Of a stretch of 64,000 nucleotides of DNA, positions 38,949-46,540 are shown piece by piece. The notes below the pieces were generated by a model, which did no database searches, was not told the origin of the DNA, and was given only the letters and a program-made list of their open reading frames with translations. A program made the position numbers and the translations under genes. The stretch's first letter is position 1; the number at the start of each line of letters is the position of its first letter. Location: the NCBI RefSeq assembly GCF_036241575.1, contig NZ_CP108455.1, positions 4,963,501 through 5,027,500 of the forward strand, in the 5' to 3' direction. This DNA is from Streptomyces sp. NBC_01267. GTDB lineage: Bacteria > Actinomycetota > Actinomycetes > Streptomycetales > Streptomycetaceae.

Positions 38949-38967
38949 CCATCCCCTCCACCGACAG

Positions 38968-39008
38968 GGGTGGGAGCCGAAGGGGGAAGATCCCTTCAGC
39001 TCCCACCC
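38968..39008. terminator. Hairpin after the sigma/partner operon
   Basis: GGGTGGGAGC / GCTCCCACCC 10-bp stem whose inner bases (CGAAGGG..TCCCTTC) can extend pairing. Lies between convergent genes. Confidence 0.8.
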
Positions 39009-39049
39009 GAGGGGCCGATCCCGGCCAACCGCCGCTCCGTAGAGGGCAC

Positions 39050-39490
39050 TTAGATCCAGCCCTGCCACGGGTTCTTCGGAACGAGCTCGAACCACACCAC
39101 TTTTCCGTCCGCCGCCAGGGGGTACCGCCCCCACCCGTCGGCGAGCCGCTCCACCAGGAGCAGGCCACGCCCGAAGGGATCCTCGGTGGTCTCGGGGAGA
39201 GGGTCGGGCAGCTCCGGATGGTTGTCCCACACGCACACCCGCACCACGCCGCGCCGCGCCCCCAGCCGTACGAGCACGGGACCGTCCGAGTGCTGTAGGG
39301 CGTTGGTCACCAGCTCGCTGGTCAACAGCTCGGCGGTGTCGGCGAGTTCGGCATCGAGCGCGAAGTCGAGGATCGCGCCCCGCACGGTCCTGCGGGCGAC
39401 GCGCGGGGCGCGCGGGTCGTTGGTGAGCTGGAGGCTGCACTCCCACTTCTCCGGTGCGGGGGCGAAGGGGGTGGCGACGGCTGAGTTCAC
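39050..39490 (-). CDS. RsbW-like ATP-binding regulator (HATPase)
   Basis: 146-residue stand-alone GHKL ATPase of the anti-sigma/serine-kinase class abundant in Streptomyces. N box TSELVTNALQHSDGPV, G1 box VWDNHPELPDP, G2 box FGRGLLLVERLADGWGRYP. GTG start at 39490 with AGGAGAG 5 bases upstream; the longer frame to 39607 crosses the divergent promoter region. Sits back-to-back with an XRE/DUF5753 regulator followed by DUF397, the classic WhiJ-type trio. Confidence 0.9.
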   Translation of the reverse strand: MNSAVATPFAPAPEKWECSLQLTNDPRAPRVARRTVRGAILDFALDAELADTAELLTSELVTNALQHSDGPVLVRLGARRGVVRVCVWDNHPELPDPLPETTEDPFGRGLLLVERLADGWGRYPLAADGKVVWFELVPKNPWQGWI

Positions 39491-39649
39491 GGAGCTCTCC
39501 TGTTCGAGCGAGGAGTGGGGGGGAGAGAGACGGTGGCCCGGGGTGGTGGCTCTGCCGTCCTGCTGCGCGTGAGCAGGACGGTGCGCTTCCGACAACCCCG
39601 GTGCCACAATGAGTGAGGGGTGCGGTACTCACCGTAGCTCAAATGTGGG

Positions 39650-39694
39650 GTCACATGTGACGCACATTGTGAAACACATGTGTCGGAGTAGATT
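39650..39694 (+). promoter_or_regulatory. Triple CACATGTG-like dyad overlapping a promoter
   Basis: Three similar dyads about 12 bp apart: GTCACATGTGAC (39650-39661, perfect), GCACATTGTGA (39662-39672, imperfect) and ACACATGTGT (39674-39683, perfect). They overlap a plausible promoter for the XRE gene: -35 TTGTGA (39667-39672), 16-bp spacer, -10 TAGATT (39689-39694). AT-rich relative to surroundings. Likely autoregulatory binding site of the XRE protein. Confidence 0.6.
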
Positions 39695-39725
39695 GGCTCA
39701 CTGTCACGTCGAGGAGGGCGAGCAG

Positions 39726-40604
39726 ATGCCGCCGCGCCATAGCCCAACTGCCAGGCAGCGAAGGCTGGGTACCGAACTTCGCCGACTCCGGGAGCGGGCC
39801 GGACTGTCCACGGTCGCCGCCTCGGCGAGCCTTGGTATCGACCGTGCCAAGCTCAGCGGGATCGAGGCGGGTCGAGTCGGCGTCAGCGACGAGCGGCTGC
39901 GCGCCATGGCCTGTCACTACGACTGCGCGGATCAGGGGCTGGTGGACGCACTGGCTGCGCTCAATGCCGACCGGGGGCGCCGGTGGTGGGACGAGTACCG
40001 GGGAGTGCTTCCCACCGGGCTGCTCGATCTGGTCGAACTCGAATACCACGCTACGGAGTTGGTGACGGCGCAGACGTCCCACCTGCCCGGCCTGCTGCAC
40101 ACCATCGACCACGCGCGGGTCGTCTTCCAACAGGCGGTGCCGCCGCTGCCGCCTCACGAAGTGGAACACCGGCTGTCGCACCGGATCAAGCGGCAGGAGA
40201 TCTTCCACCGGGCGAGCCCCACCCCGTACACCGCGATCATTCATGAAGCGGCGCTCCGGATGGAGTTCGGTGGCCCTGCGGTCGCGCAGGCGCAACTCGA
40301 ACATCTGGCGAGCGCCAGTGAGCGGGACCACGTCACCGTGCTCGTCATTCCGTTCAAGGCGGGTGCGTTCCCGGGCTCCGGGCAGTCCTTCGTGTACGCC
40401 CACGGCCCAGTGGGCGAGTTGGACACCGTCCACCTCGACCAGTCCCACGGCCCGGCTCTGATCGATGCCGAAGCGCCCCTGGAGAAGTACCGTCTTCTGC
40501 TGGACCGCATGCGCGAAGTGGCCCTTGACCCGACCGGATCCCGCGGATTCATCCGTTCCGTCGCCGACAGCCTTCGACAGGGGAAACCTGATGCCCATAG
40601 CTGA
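39726..40604 (+). CDS. XRE-family regulator with DUF5753 domain
   Basis: 292 residues. N-terminal HTH (LGTELRRLRERAGLSTVAASASLGIDRAKLSGIEAGRVGVSDERLRAMACHY) and C-terminal DUF5753 (RRWWDEYRGVLPTGLLDLVELEYHATELVTAQTSHLPGLLHTIDHARVVF ... VLVIPFKAGAFPGSGQSFVYAHG). ATG at 39726 has GAGGAGGGCGAG upstream. Overlaps the DUF397 gene by 14 bp. Such pairs act with partner ATPases in developmental or antibiotic regulation; the specific target here is unknown. Confidence 0.93.
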   Translation: MPPRHSPTARQRRLGTELRRLRERAGLSTVAASASLGIDRAKLSGIEAGRVGVSDERLRAMACHYDCADQGLVDALAALNADRGRRWWDEYRGVLPTGLLDLVELEYHATELVTAQTSHLPGLLHTIDHARVVFQQAVPPLPPHEVEHRLSHRIKRQEIFHRASPTPYTAIIHEAALRMEFGGPAVAQAQLEHLASASERDHVTVLVIPFKAGAFPGSGQSFVYAHGPVGELDTVHLDQSHGPALIDAEAPLEKYRLLLDRMREVALDPTGSRGFIRSVADSLRQGKPDAHS

Positions 40605-40776
40605 CTGGCAGAAGTCTTCGTACTGCGCGGAAGGCAGCAACTGCGTAGAGCTGGCCGCCGCCCCCGGCGGGGCCCTGTACCTGCGTGAGTCCGACGACCC
40701 GGACCGGGTGATCACTGTCGGCCGGGCCGGGCTGGCCGCGTTCCTGGCCGCGCGGTCCCGTTTCGGCGCGGCCTGA
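40591..40776 (+). CDS. DUF397 small regulator-associated protein
   Basis: 61 residues: DWQKSSYCAEGSNCVELAAAPGG and LYLRESDDP...ITVGRAGLAAFL are the standard DUF397 pattern. ATG at 40591 overlaps the end of the XRE gene by 14 bp, so the two are translationally coupled. DUF397 proteins are thought to modulate the paired XRE regulator (WhiJ/AbaA systems). Confidence 0.93.
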   Translation: MPIADWQKSSYCAEGSNCVELAAAPGGALYLRESDDPDRVITVGRAGLAAFLAARSRFGAA

Positions 40777-40777
40777 A

Positions 40778-41770
40778 TCACAGCCAGCCGGAGCGCTGGG
40801 CCTGCAAGGCCATCTGGAAGCGGTTCGCTGCGCCCAGCTGGGCCATCAGGATCTGCAGGCGGCGGAAGAGCGTGCGGCGGCTGATGCCCAGCTCGCGGGC
40901 GATGACGTCGTCGCCCGCGCCGCCCGCGAGGAGCCACAGCAGGCGGCGGTCGGCGGGTGGCAGGCCGCCCGGGTGGGTGGTGCGGCCGTGGAACGGCAGG
41001 GCGTTCTGCCAGGACTGCTCGAACAGTGCCATGAGCGCCGAGAGCAGGCCGCACGGCTGCACCACCAGCATCGTGTTGTGCACGTCGGCCTCTCTGATCG
41101 ACAACGACACGAGCGCGTACGACTCGTCGATGATCACCAGCTTGACCGGCACCGACGGCAGCACCCTCGCCTGCTCACCGGCCTTGACGCACGGTTCGAT
41201 GACCTCCTTCAGATGCCCCGGATACTCCAGCGACTCCCGCGAGTACACGACACGCTGCGTCACACCGCGGGCCAGCGTGGCCAGCGCGTCGTCCGTGGTG
41301 TCGGGCAGGGGGAAGTACGGCGGTGACTCGAACTGCCGGATCTGCTCGCGGGCGCTCGCCCATGCCTGACGGATCCTGGAGCCCACGGCCTCGCCGGTCA
41401 CGACCTCGACGAGGTTGTCGTTGTACGCGGCGAGCCGCTGGCGGCGGAAGGACTCGAACGCGCCGCCGACGCTGATGCGCGACTCCTCCACCTCGGCAGC
41501 CCGGTGCCGGGCCAGGATCTCCAGGCCCGCGGCCGGAGGAACCGGAGCCACCACGTCCCCGCCCGCCTCGGCAGGACTGGCCAGACCGGCGTCGACCAGT
41601 GCGCCGTACGCCGTGGTCAGCTCCGTACCGTCCAGACCGGCTGCGGCGCCGATCGCGCTCAGCGGAGCCGGGGCCAGTTCGAGCAGCGCCAGATAGACCC
41701 GGACCGCCGCGTGGCCGATCCCCAGGAGCCGCAGGGCCTCGCCGAGCTTCGCGTTCGTCATATGCCCCAT
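40778..41770 (-). CDS. LuxR-type regulator with N-terminal TrmB-like winged helix
   Basis: 330 residues. N-terminal winged-helix-like domain (LGEALRLLGIGHAAVRVYLALLELAPAPLSAIGAAAGLDGTELTTAYGALVDAGL), a central PLD/sensor-like region (RVVYSRESLEYPGHLKEVIEPCVKAGEQARVLPSVPVKLVIIDESYALVSL), and a C-terminal LuxR HTH (DRRLLWLLAGGAGDDVIARELGISRRTLFRRLQILMAQLGAANRFQMAL). Streptomyces has many such proteins, usually of unknown signal. Starts at 41770 or 41761. Convergent with DUF397 (1 bp between stops) and divergent from pepP. Confidence 0.85.
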   Translation of the reverse strand: MGHMTNAKLGEALRLLGIGHAAVRVYLALLELAPAPLSAIGAAAGLDGTELTTAYGALVDAGLASPAEAGGDVVAPVPPAAGLEILARHRAAEVEESRISVGGAFESFRRQRLAAYNDNLVEVVTGEAVGSRIRQAWASAREQIRQFESPPYFPLPDTTDDALATLARGVTQRVVYSRESLEYPGHLKEVIEPCVKAGEQARVLPSVPVKLVIIDESYALVSLSIREADVHNTMLVVQPCGLLSALMALFEQSWQNALPFHGRTTHPGGLPPADRRLLWLLAGGAGDDVIARELGISRRTLFRRLQILMAQLGAANRFQMALQAQRSGWL

Positions 41771-41909
41771 TATCTGCGGTTCCCTGTCCGGGGCGCTGTC
41801 CGATCTGTGCCAGTGGCACTCTCGGGCCCCGAGCGCGGGTCGTGCCGGGTACCGTCCAGGAGCCGCCGATGACCGGCGGCAGCGAACCAGCCAGAGGAAG
41901 GTGTACGAC

Positions 41910-43322
41910 GTGGCGAAAGGCCGAAGGAACGGTCTCTACTCAGAGATCTCCGAGGAACTGTCCGCTCTGATGCGGACGGGCTGGGCGGACACCGAGCGGC
42001 ACGACCTGACGCTCGCCGAGCAGTCCCCGCACGCGGCCCGCCGCCGCGCGGCGCTCTCCGCGCGCTTCCCGGGCGAGCGCCTCGTGATTCCCTCCGGGAA
42101 CCTCAAGGTCCGTTCGAACGACGACACCTACCCCTTCCGCCCGTACACGGGCTACGTACACATGACCGGCGACCAGGTCCGGGACGGCGCGCTCGTCCTC
42201 GAACCCCGTGCGGACGGCGGCCACGACGCCTACTGCTACCAGCTGCCGCGCGACAGCAGGGACAACAACGAGTTCTGGACCGGTCCCACGGCGGAGCTGT
42301 GGATGGGCCGCCGCCGTTCCCTCGCCGAGTCGGAACTGGTACTCGGCCTGCCCTGCCGCGACGTCCGTACGGCTGCCGAGGACCTGGCCGCCGCCCCCGC
42401 CGTGCCGACCCGGATCGTCCGCGGTATCGACCCGGCCCTGACGGCCGCGGTCACCACCGACGAGGAGCGCGACGCCGAACTGGACGAGGCGCTCAGCGAT
42501 CTCCGCCTCGTCAAGGACGAGTGGGAGATCACCGAGCTGCGCAAGGCCGTGGACTCCACCGTGCGCGGATTCACCGATGTGATCGGTGACCTGTCCACGG
42601 CGGTCGCGTCGTCCGAGCGGTGGATCGAGGGCACGTTCTTCCGCCGCGCCCGCCTTGAGGGCAACGCCGTCGGTTACGGCTCGATCTGCGCCGCGGGCGA
42701 GCACGCCACGATCATGCACTGGACGGACAACGACGGCCCGGTGCGCCCCGGCGACCTGCTCCTGCTGGACGCGGGCGTCGAGACGAAGACCCTCTACACC
42801 GCCGACGTCACGCGCACGCTCCCGATCGACGGCACCTTCACGCCCGTGCAGCGCAAGGTCTACGACGCGGTGTACGAGGCCCAGGAGGCGGGCATGGCCG
42901 CCGTCAAGCCGGGCGCCGCGTACCGCGACTTCCACGAGGCGTCCCAGCGCCACCTCGCGGAGCAGCTGGTCGAGTGGGGCTTCATCGAGGGCCCGGCCGA
43001 CCGCGCGTACGAACTCGGCCTCCAGCGCCGCTTCACCATGGCGGGCACCGGCCACATGCTCGGTCTGGACGTCCACGACTGCGCGCAGGCCCGGAACGAG
43101 GAGTACGTCGACGGCGTACTGGAGCCCGGCATGGTGCTCACGGTCGAGCCCGGACTGTACTTCCAGCCGGACGACCTCACCGTGCCCGAGGAGTGGCGCG
43201 GCATCGGCGTCCGCATCGAGGACGACCTGGTCGTCACCGAGGACGGCAACGAGAACCTGTCGGACGGCCTGCCGCGGTCGGCCGACGACGTCGAGGCATG
43301 GATGGCCCGCTTCGCCGGCTGA
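41910..43322 (+). CDS. pepP: Xaa-Pro aminopeptidase (aminopeptidase P, M24B)
   Basis: Removes N-terminal residues next to proline. 470 residues with the N-terminal AMP_N domain (RRRAALSARFPGERLVIPSGNLKVRSNDDTYPFRPYTGYVHMTG) and the pita-bread catalytic domain; metal ligands are visible in LLLDAGVETKTLYTADVTRTLPI (two Asp), GTGHMLGLDVHD (His), VLTVEPGLYF (Glu) and GIGVRIEDD (Glu). GTG at 41910 with GAGGAAGG 7 bases upstream; another GTG at 41901 is too close to that site. Followed by two stacked hairpins. Confidence 0.93.
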   Translation: MAKGRRNGLYSEISEELSALMRTGWADTERHDLTLAEQSPHAARRRAALSARFPGERLVIPSGNLKVRSNDDTYPFRPYTGYVHMTGDQVRDGALVLEPRADGGHDAYCYQLPRDSRDNNEFWTGPTAELWMGRRRSLAESELVLGLPCRDVRTAAEDLAAAPAVPTRIVRGIDPALTAAVTTDEERDAELDEALSDLRLVKDEWEITELRKAVDSTVRGFTDVIGDLSTAVASSERWIEGTFFRRARLEGNAVGYGSICAAGEHATIMHWTDNDGPVRPGDLLLLDAGVETKTLYTADVTRTLPIDGTFTPVQRKVYDAVYEAQEAGMAAVKPGAAYRDFHEASQRHLAEQLVEWGFIEGPADRAYELGLQRRFTMAGTGHMLGLDVHDCAQARNEEYVDGVLEPGMVLTVEPGLYFQPDDLTVPEEWRGIGVRIEDDLVVTEDGNENLSDGLPRSADDVEAWMARFAG

Positions 43323-43394
43323 CCGAGCCGAAGCGGCCGACGTGCGTGAGTCGGCGTGTGTGAGTCGGCGCGTGTGAGTCGACGTGCGTGAAGT

Positions 43395-43450
43395 GGGGGC
43401 CCGGGAGCCGGGCCCCCGGACGGGGCGGGTGCCGGACGGCGCCCGCCCCG
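43395..43450 (+). terminator. Tandem terminator hairpins after pepP
   Basis: First hairpin: GGGGGCCCGG / CCGGGCCCCC with a 3-nt loop (43395-43417). Second: CGGGGCGGG (43421-43429) / CCCGCCCCG (43442-43450) with a 12-nt loop. Preceded by degenerate GTGAGTCGNCGTG repeats (43341-43391). Confidence 0.82.
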
Positions 43451-43641
43451 GTCCGTAGCAGGGGAGTTGTCCCGAGCGGCCGGACGGATGGCTCCGGCTG
43501 CTCGGGCCGCTCCGACTGCGCGTCCCGGCCGGCTTCCCGAGCTGTCGGTCACGGGCGAGGCACTCTTCCCCGTGAGCCCCTCTTGCGTTAACAATGCGCA
43601 TGTCAAACCGAAAGAACTTCGGTCACAGAGGGGACCCCCAC
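43451..43641 (+). promoter_or_regulatory. Upstream region of the secreted protease gene
   Basis: Remainder of the 319-bp gap after pepP. An AT-richer patch at 43583-43615 (GCGTTAACAATGCGC, imperfect dyad, then AAACCGAAAGAAC) is the likely promoter/operator zone of the protease gene. I cannot place -35/-10 boxes confidently. Confidence 0.4.
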
Positions 43642-44469
43642 ATGAAGAAGCCTCTCGTCGGCGCCCTGCTCGCCCTGGCCCTTGCGGGCGCGGCAGCGAC
43701 GCCCGCGGTGGCGGCCACGAGCCGTCCCACGGTCAAGGCCGTCGACTTCGCCGGAACGGTGGCGCTGAGCAACTGCTCCGGCTCCGTCGTCCGGATGCCC
43801 GACTCCCAGCCCGACGACCCGGCGCTGGTGCTCTCCAACGGCCACTGCCTGGAGACGGGTTTCCCGGCGGCCGGTGAGGTCATCACCGACCAGCCGTCCA
43901 GCCGGACCTTCTCGCTGCTCAACTCCGCGGGCAGTTCGGTCGCCACGCTCAAGGCGAGCAAGGTGGCGTACGCGACGATGACCGACACGGACATCTCGCT
44001 GTACCAACTCACCTCCACCTACGCCCAGATCCAGAGCAAGTACGGCATCGCCGCGCTGGAACTGAACGCCGCCCACCCCACGCAGGGCACCGCGATCAAG
44101 GTCGTCTCCGGGTACTGGAAGAAGATCTACAGCTGCAATGTGGACGGCTTCGTGTACCGCCTCAAGGAGGGCGACTGGACCTGGAAGGACTCGCTCCGTT
44201 ACACCTCCGCCTGCGACACCATCGGCGGTACGTCCGGCTCCCCGGTGATCGACACGGCGACCGGCAAGGTCGTCGCCGTCAACAACACCGGCAACGAGGA
44301 CGGTCAGACCTGCACGGAGAACAACCCGTGCGAGGTGGACGAGAACGGCAACGTGACCATCCACCAGGGCATCAACTACGCCGAGGAGACGTACGGGATC
44401 GTGGCGTGCGTCGGCGCCGGTAACAAGATCGACCTGAGCCTCGCGGGGTGCACGCTGCCCAAGCCGTAA
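43642..44469 (+). CDS. Secreted trypsin-like serine protease (S1 family)
   Basis: 275-residue preprotein. Sec signal peptide MKKPLVGALLALALAGAAATPAVAA, then a chymotrypsin-fold domain with catalytic His in VLSNGHCLETG, Asp in MTDTDISLYQL and Ser in CDTIGGTSGSPVID; disulfide-forming cysteines are present. ATG at 43642. No pro-region of the alpha-lytic type. Extracellular role, probably protein degradation during growth on polymers or development; it lies beside a chitinase gene. Confidence 0.9.
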   Translation: MKKPLVGALLALALAGAAATPAVAATSRPTVKAVDFAGTVALSNCSGSVVRMPDSQPDDPALVLSNGHCLETGFPAAGEVITDQPSSRTFSLLNSAGSSVATLKASKVAYATMTDTDISLYQLTSTYAQIQSKYGIAALELNAAHPTQGTAIKVVSGYWKKIYSCNVDGFVYRLKEGDWTWKDSLRYTSACDTIGGTSGSPVIDTATGKVVAVNNTGNEDGQTCTENNPCEVDENGNVTIHQGINYAEETYGIVACVGAGNKIDLSLAGCTLPKP

Positions 44470-44490
44470 CGGGCTGCCGCATCCGCGCAC

Positions 44491-44525
44491 GGTGGCGCCC
44501 GCCGGGGGGACCGGCGGGCGCCACC
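44491..44525. terminator. Terminator of the protease gene
   Basis: Perfect 15-bp stem GGTGGCGCCCGCCGG / CCGGCGGGCGCCACC with a 5-nt loop, 21 bp after the stop codon. Confidence 0.85.
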
Positions 44526-44586
44526 GCGTGCCGGCGCCGGCTCCGGCCATACTGGTCGCCGGACCGAGAGCCGGAAGGGCTGGCGC

Positions 44587-45090
44587 ATGGAACACACCGG
44601 ACAACAGGGCGGCGCGCACCCGGGCCCGCACCCCCCGCCCGCGCAGGGCTTCGGCCCGCCGCCCCCGGCGTACGCGCCGCCACCGCCCCCGGGGTACGCA
44701 CCCGGGCCGCCCCCGGCGTACGCCTCCGGGCCAGTGCCCCAGCAGCAGTACCACCACCCGCCGCAGCACCAGCACCAGCAGCAGGGACCCGGGCCGTTCG
44801 CGGACGGCCCCGACTTCCTCGCGACGGACCGGCGGAACGCCGTGGTGGTCGATGTCGAAGGGGTCTCCTTCGAACGCAACGGCCAGACCGCGGACTTCTC
44901 CTGGAACCACATCACCACCGTGCCGTTCAAGGGCTCGTACAGCGGTACCACTCTCATGGTGTCCGTGGTCCTGACCGACGGCCGCGTCTACGAGTGCACG
45001 GTGGACGCCCGCAACAACGCCACGCTCCAGGCATGGTTCGGGGGGCTGTCCCACGTCCTCGGGTTCTATCTCGCGGGCCGCGGCCAGTAG
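44587..45090 (+). CDS. Pro/Gln-rich protein with C-terminal PH-like domain
   Basis: 167 residues. The N-terminal 75 are low complexity, rich in Pro, Gly, Tyr, His and Gln (PPPPAYAPPPPPGYAPGPPPAY), followed by a compact beta domain of about 90 residues (NAVVVDVEGVSFERNGQTADFSWNHITTVPFKG...YSGTTLMVSVVLTDGRVYECTVDARNNATLQAWFGGL), resembling bacterial PH-like domains. ATG at 44587 with GAAGGGC upstream. Function unknown; possibly a cytosolic or peripheral scaffold. Two flanking hairpin-bounded genes suggest its own transcript. Confidence 0.7.
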   Translation: MEHTGQQGGAHPGPHPPPAQGFGPPPPAYAPPPPPGYAPGPPPAYASGPVPQQQYHHPPQHQHQQQGPGPFADGPDFLATDRRNAVVVDVEGVSFERNGQTADFSWNHITTVPFKGSYSGTTLMVSVVLTDGRVYECTVDARNNATLQAWFGGLSHVLGFYLAGRGQ

Positions 45091-45203
45091 TAGGACGGGC
45101 ACCCGCCACTCGTACCCCTGCGCGCACAGGTCGGCCCACGCGCAGCGGCAGCGCCACCGGGGGAGCGGTGGCGCTGCCGGGCCGTCCGTAGCGGCAGTAG
45201 CGG

Positions 45204-46253
45204 CTACAGACTGTGGACGTGCGGTCCGACCGCACTCGACCAGGCGTTGCCCGATGTGGCGTCCCAGTTGGTCGACCAGGTCATCGCGCCGCGCAGTCCC
45301 GGATAGGTCTTCGAGGGCTTGAACGAGCCGCAGCCCGTTCCCTTCGTGAGACAGTCCAGCGCGTTGTCGACGACGCTCGGTGACACGTAGCCGCTGCCTG
45401 CCGCGCTGCTGGAGGCGGGTACGCCCAGGCCGACCTGTGAGGGGTCGAGGCCGCCTTGCAGCTGGATGCAGGCGAGTGCGGTGAGGAAGTCCACGGTGCC
45501 CTGGGAGTAGACGTTGCCGTCGCAGCCGAGCATCGAACCGCTGTTGTAGTACTGCATGTTGACGACGGTGAGGATGTTCTTGATGTTCAGTGCGGTCTTG
45601 AAGTACTCGTTGGACGTGGACTGCATGTCGATGGTCTGCGGGGCCATGGTGATGACGAGGCCCGAGCCTGCCTTCGCGGAGAGGGACTTCAGCGCCTGTG
45701 ACATGTAGGTGGAGTTGACGCCGTTCTCCAGGTCGATGTCGACGCCGTTGAAGCCGTACTCCTGCATCAGTGAGTACACGGAGTTGGCGAAGTTGGTGGC
45801 CGAGGTGGAGTCGGAGACCGAGATGGTGCCGTTCTGGCCGCCGATGGAGATGATGACGGATTTGCCCGCGGCCTGTTTTGCCTTGATGTCGGCTTTGAAC
45901 TGGTCGGTGGTGTAGCCGCCGAGTCCGGCCGAGTCCAGGGTGAAGGAGACGGCGCCGGGTGTGGAGGTCGCGTCGGCGAAGGCGACCGCGATGATGTCGT
46001 AGTCGGCGGGTACGTCGCTGAGCTTCTGGACGGCCGCGCCGTTGTTGAAGTTCTGCCAGTAGCCCGTCACTGCGTGGGCGGGAACGGCTGCGGTCGAGGC
46101 AACGGCTGCGGTCGAGGCGACGGACGCGGTCGAGGCAGCGGATGCGGGCGCCGCGGCCTGTGCGGCCGTACCCGTGAAGGAGAGTGCGGCAGCCGCGAAA
46201 GCGGCTACGACCGCGCCGAGCCAGGCGCGGGTGAGGGATCGTCCGGATGTCAC
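45204..46253 (-). CDS. Secreted GH18 chitinase
   Basis: 349 residues. Signal peptide (about 1-34, RAWLGAVVAAFAAAALSFTGTAAQA), an AST/AAV-rich linker coded by an 18-bp tandem repeat, then a GH18 barrel: VTGYWQNFNNG, GKSVIISIGGQNG, catalytic FNGVDIDLENG (DxxDxDxE), and a C-terminal RGAMTWSTNWD. Substrate-assisted hydrolysis of chitin. A DasR-type site lies upstream. It has no separate chitin-binding module, so it is a short form. Confidence 0.93.
   Translation of the reverse strand: MTSGRSLTRAWLGAVVAAFAAAALSFTGTAAQAAAPASAASTASVASTAAVASTAAVPAHAVTGYWQNFNNGAAVQKLSDVPADYDIIAVAFADATSTPGAVSFTLDSAGLGGYTTDQFKADIKAKQAAGKSVIISIGGQNGTISVSDSTSATNFANSVYSLMQEYGFNGVDIDLENGVNSTYMSQALKSLSAKAGSGLVITMAPQTIDMQSTSNEYFKTALNIKNILTVVNMQYYNSGSMLGCDGNVYSQGTVDFLTALACIQLQGGLDPSQVGLGVPASSSAAGSGYVSPSVVDNALDCLTKGTGCGSFKPSKTYPGLRGAMTWSTNWDATSGNAWSSAVGPHVHSL
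46083..46154. repeat. 18-bp tandem repeat x4 coding the chitinase linker
   Basis: Four in-frame units related to AACGGCTGCGGTCGAGGC (minus strand codes A-S-T-A-A-V), diverging towards the signal peptide end. Linker length could vary by slippage without frameshift. Confidence 0.85.
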
Positions 46254-46328
46254 GTACGGCCTCCAGATGTGGGGGGAGGGGGCTGTCAGCTGCTATACGG
46301 AACGGTGGCCACCGCGGGGTGCGTCCAA

Positions 46329-46344
46329 ACTGGTCCAGACCAAT
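46329..46344. promoter_or_regulatory. DasR-responsive element (dre) upstream of the chitinase gene
   Basis: ACTGGTCCAGACCAAT matches the DasR consensus ACTGGTCTAGACCAGT at 14 of 16 positions and the classical chitinase-promoter repeat TGGTCCAGACC. Located 76 bp upstream of the chitinase start codon. Expected to give N-acetylglucosamine-responsive control. Confidence 0.8.
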
Positions 46345-46540
46345 GAGCTTGTCAAGGCGTCTCCCCGTTCTTCATCATTTCTTCTCTTCCTCCCGTCCCT
46401 CCGGGCGCCTCCGGGCGTTCCCCTTCGCGCTGCTCCATGTCCAAGATCCAATGATTCTTGGTCAGTTGTGGTTCTCCGCGCGTGTCCCGTGGATACAGTG
46501 CTGGTGCAGGAGCAACTCGCTGTGAACGGGGGATCGCGTA

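Noticed and set aside
45456..45915. Small plus-strand frames over the chitinase gene
   Set aside because: Antisense shadows without ribosome sites; the GH18 catalytic motif defines the minus-strand gene.
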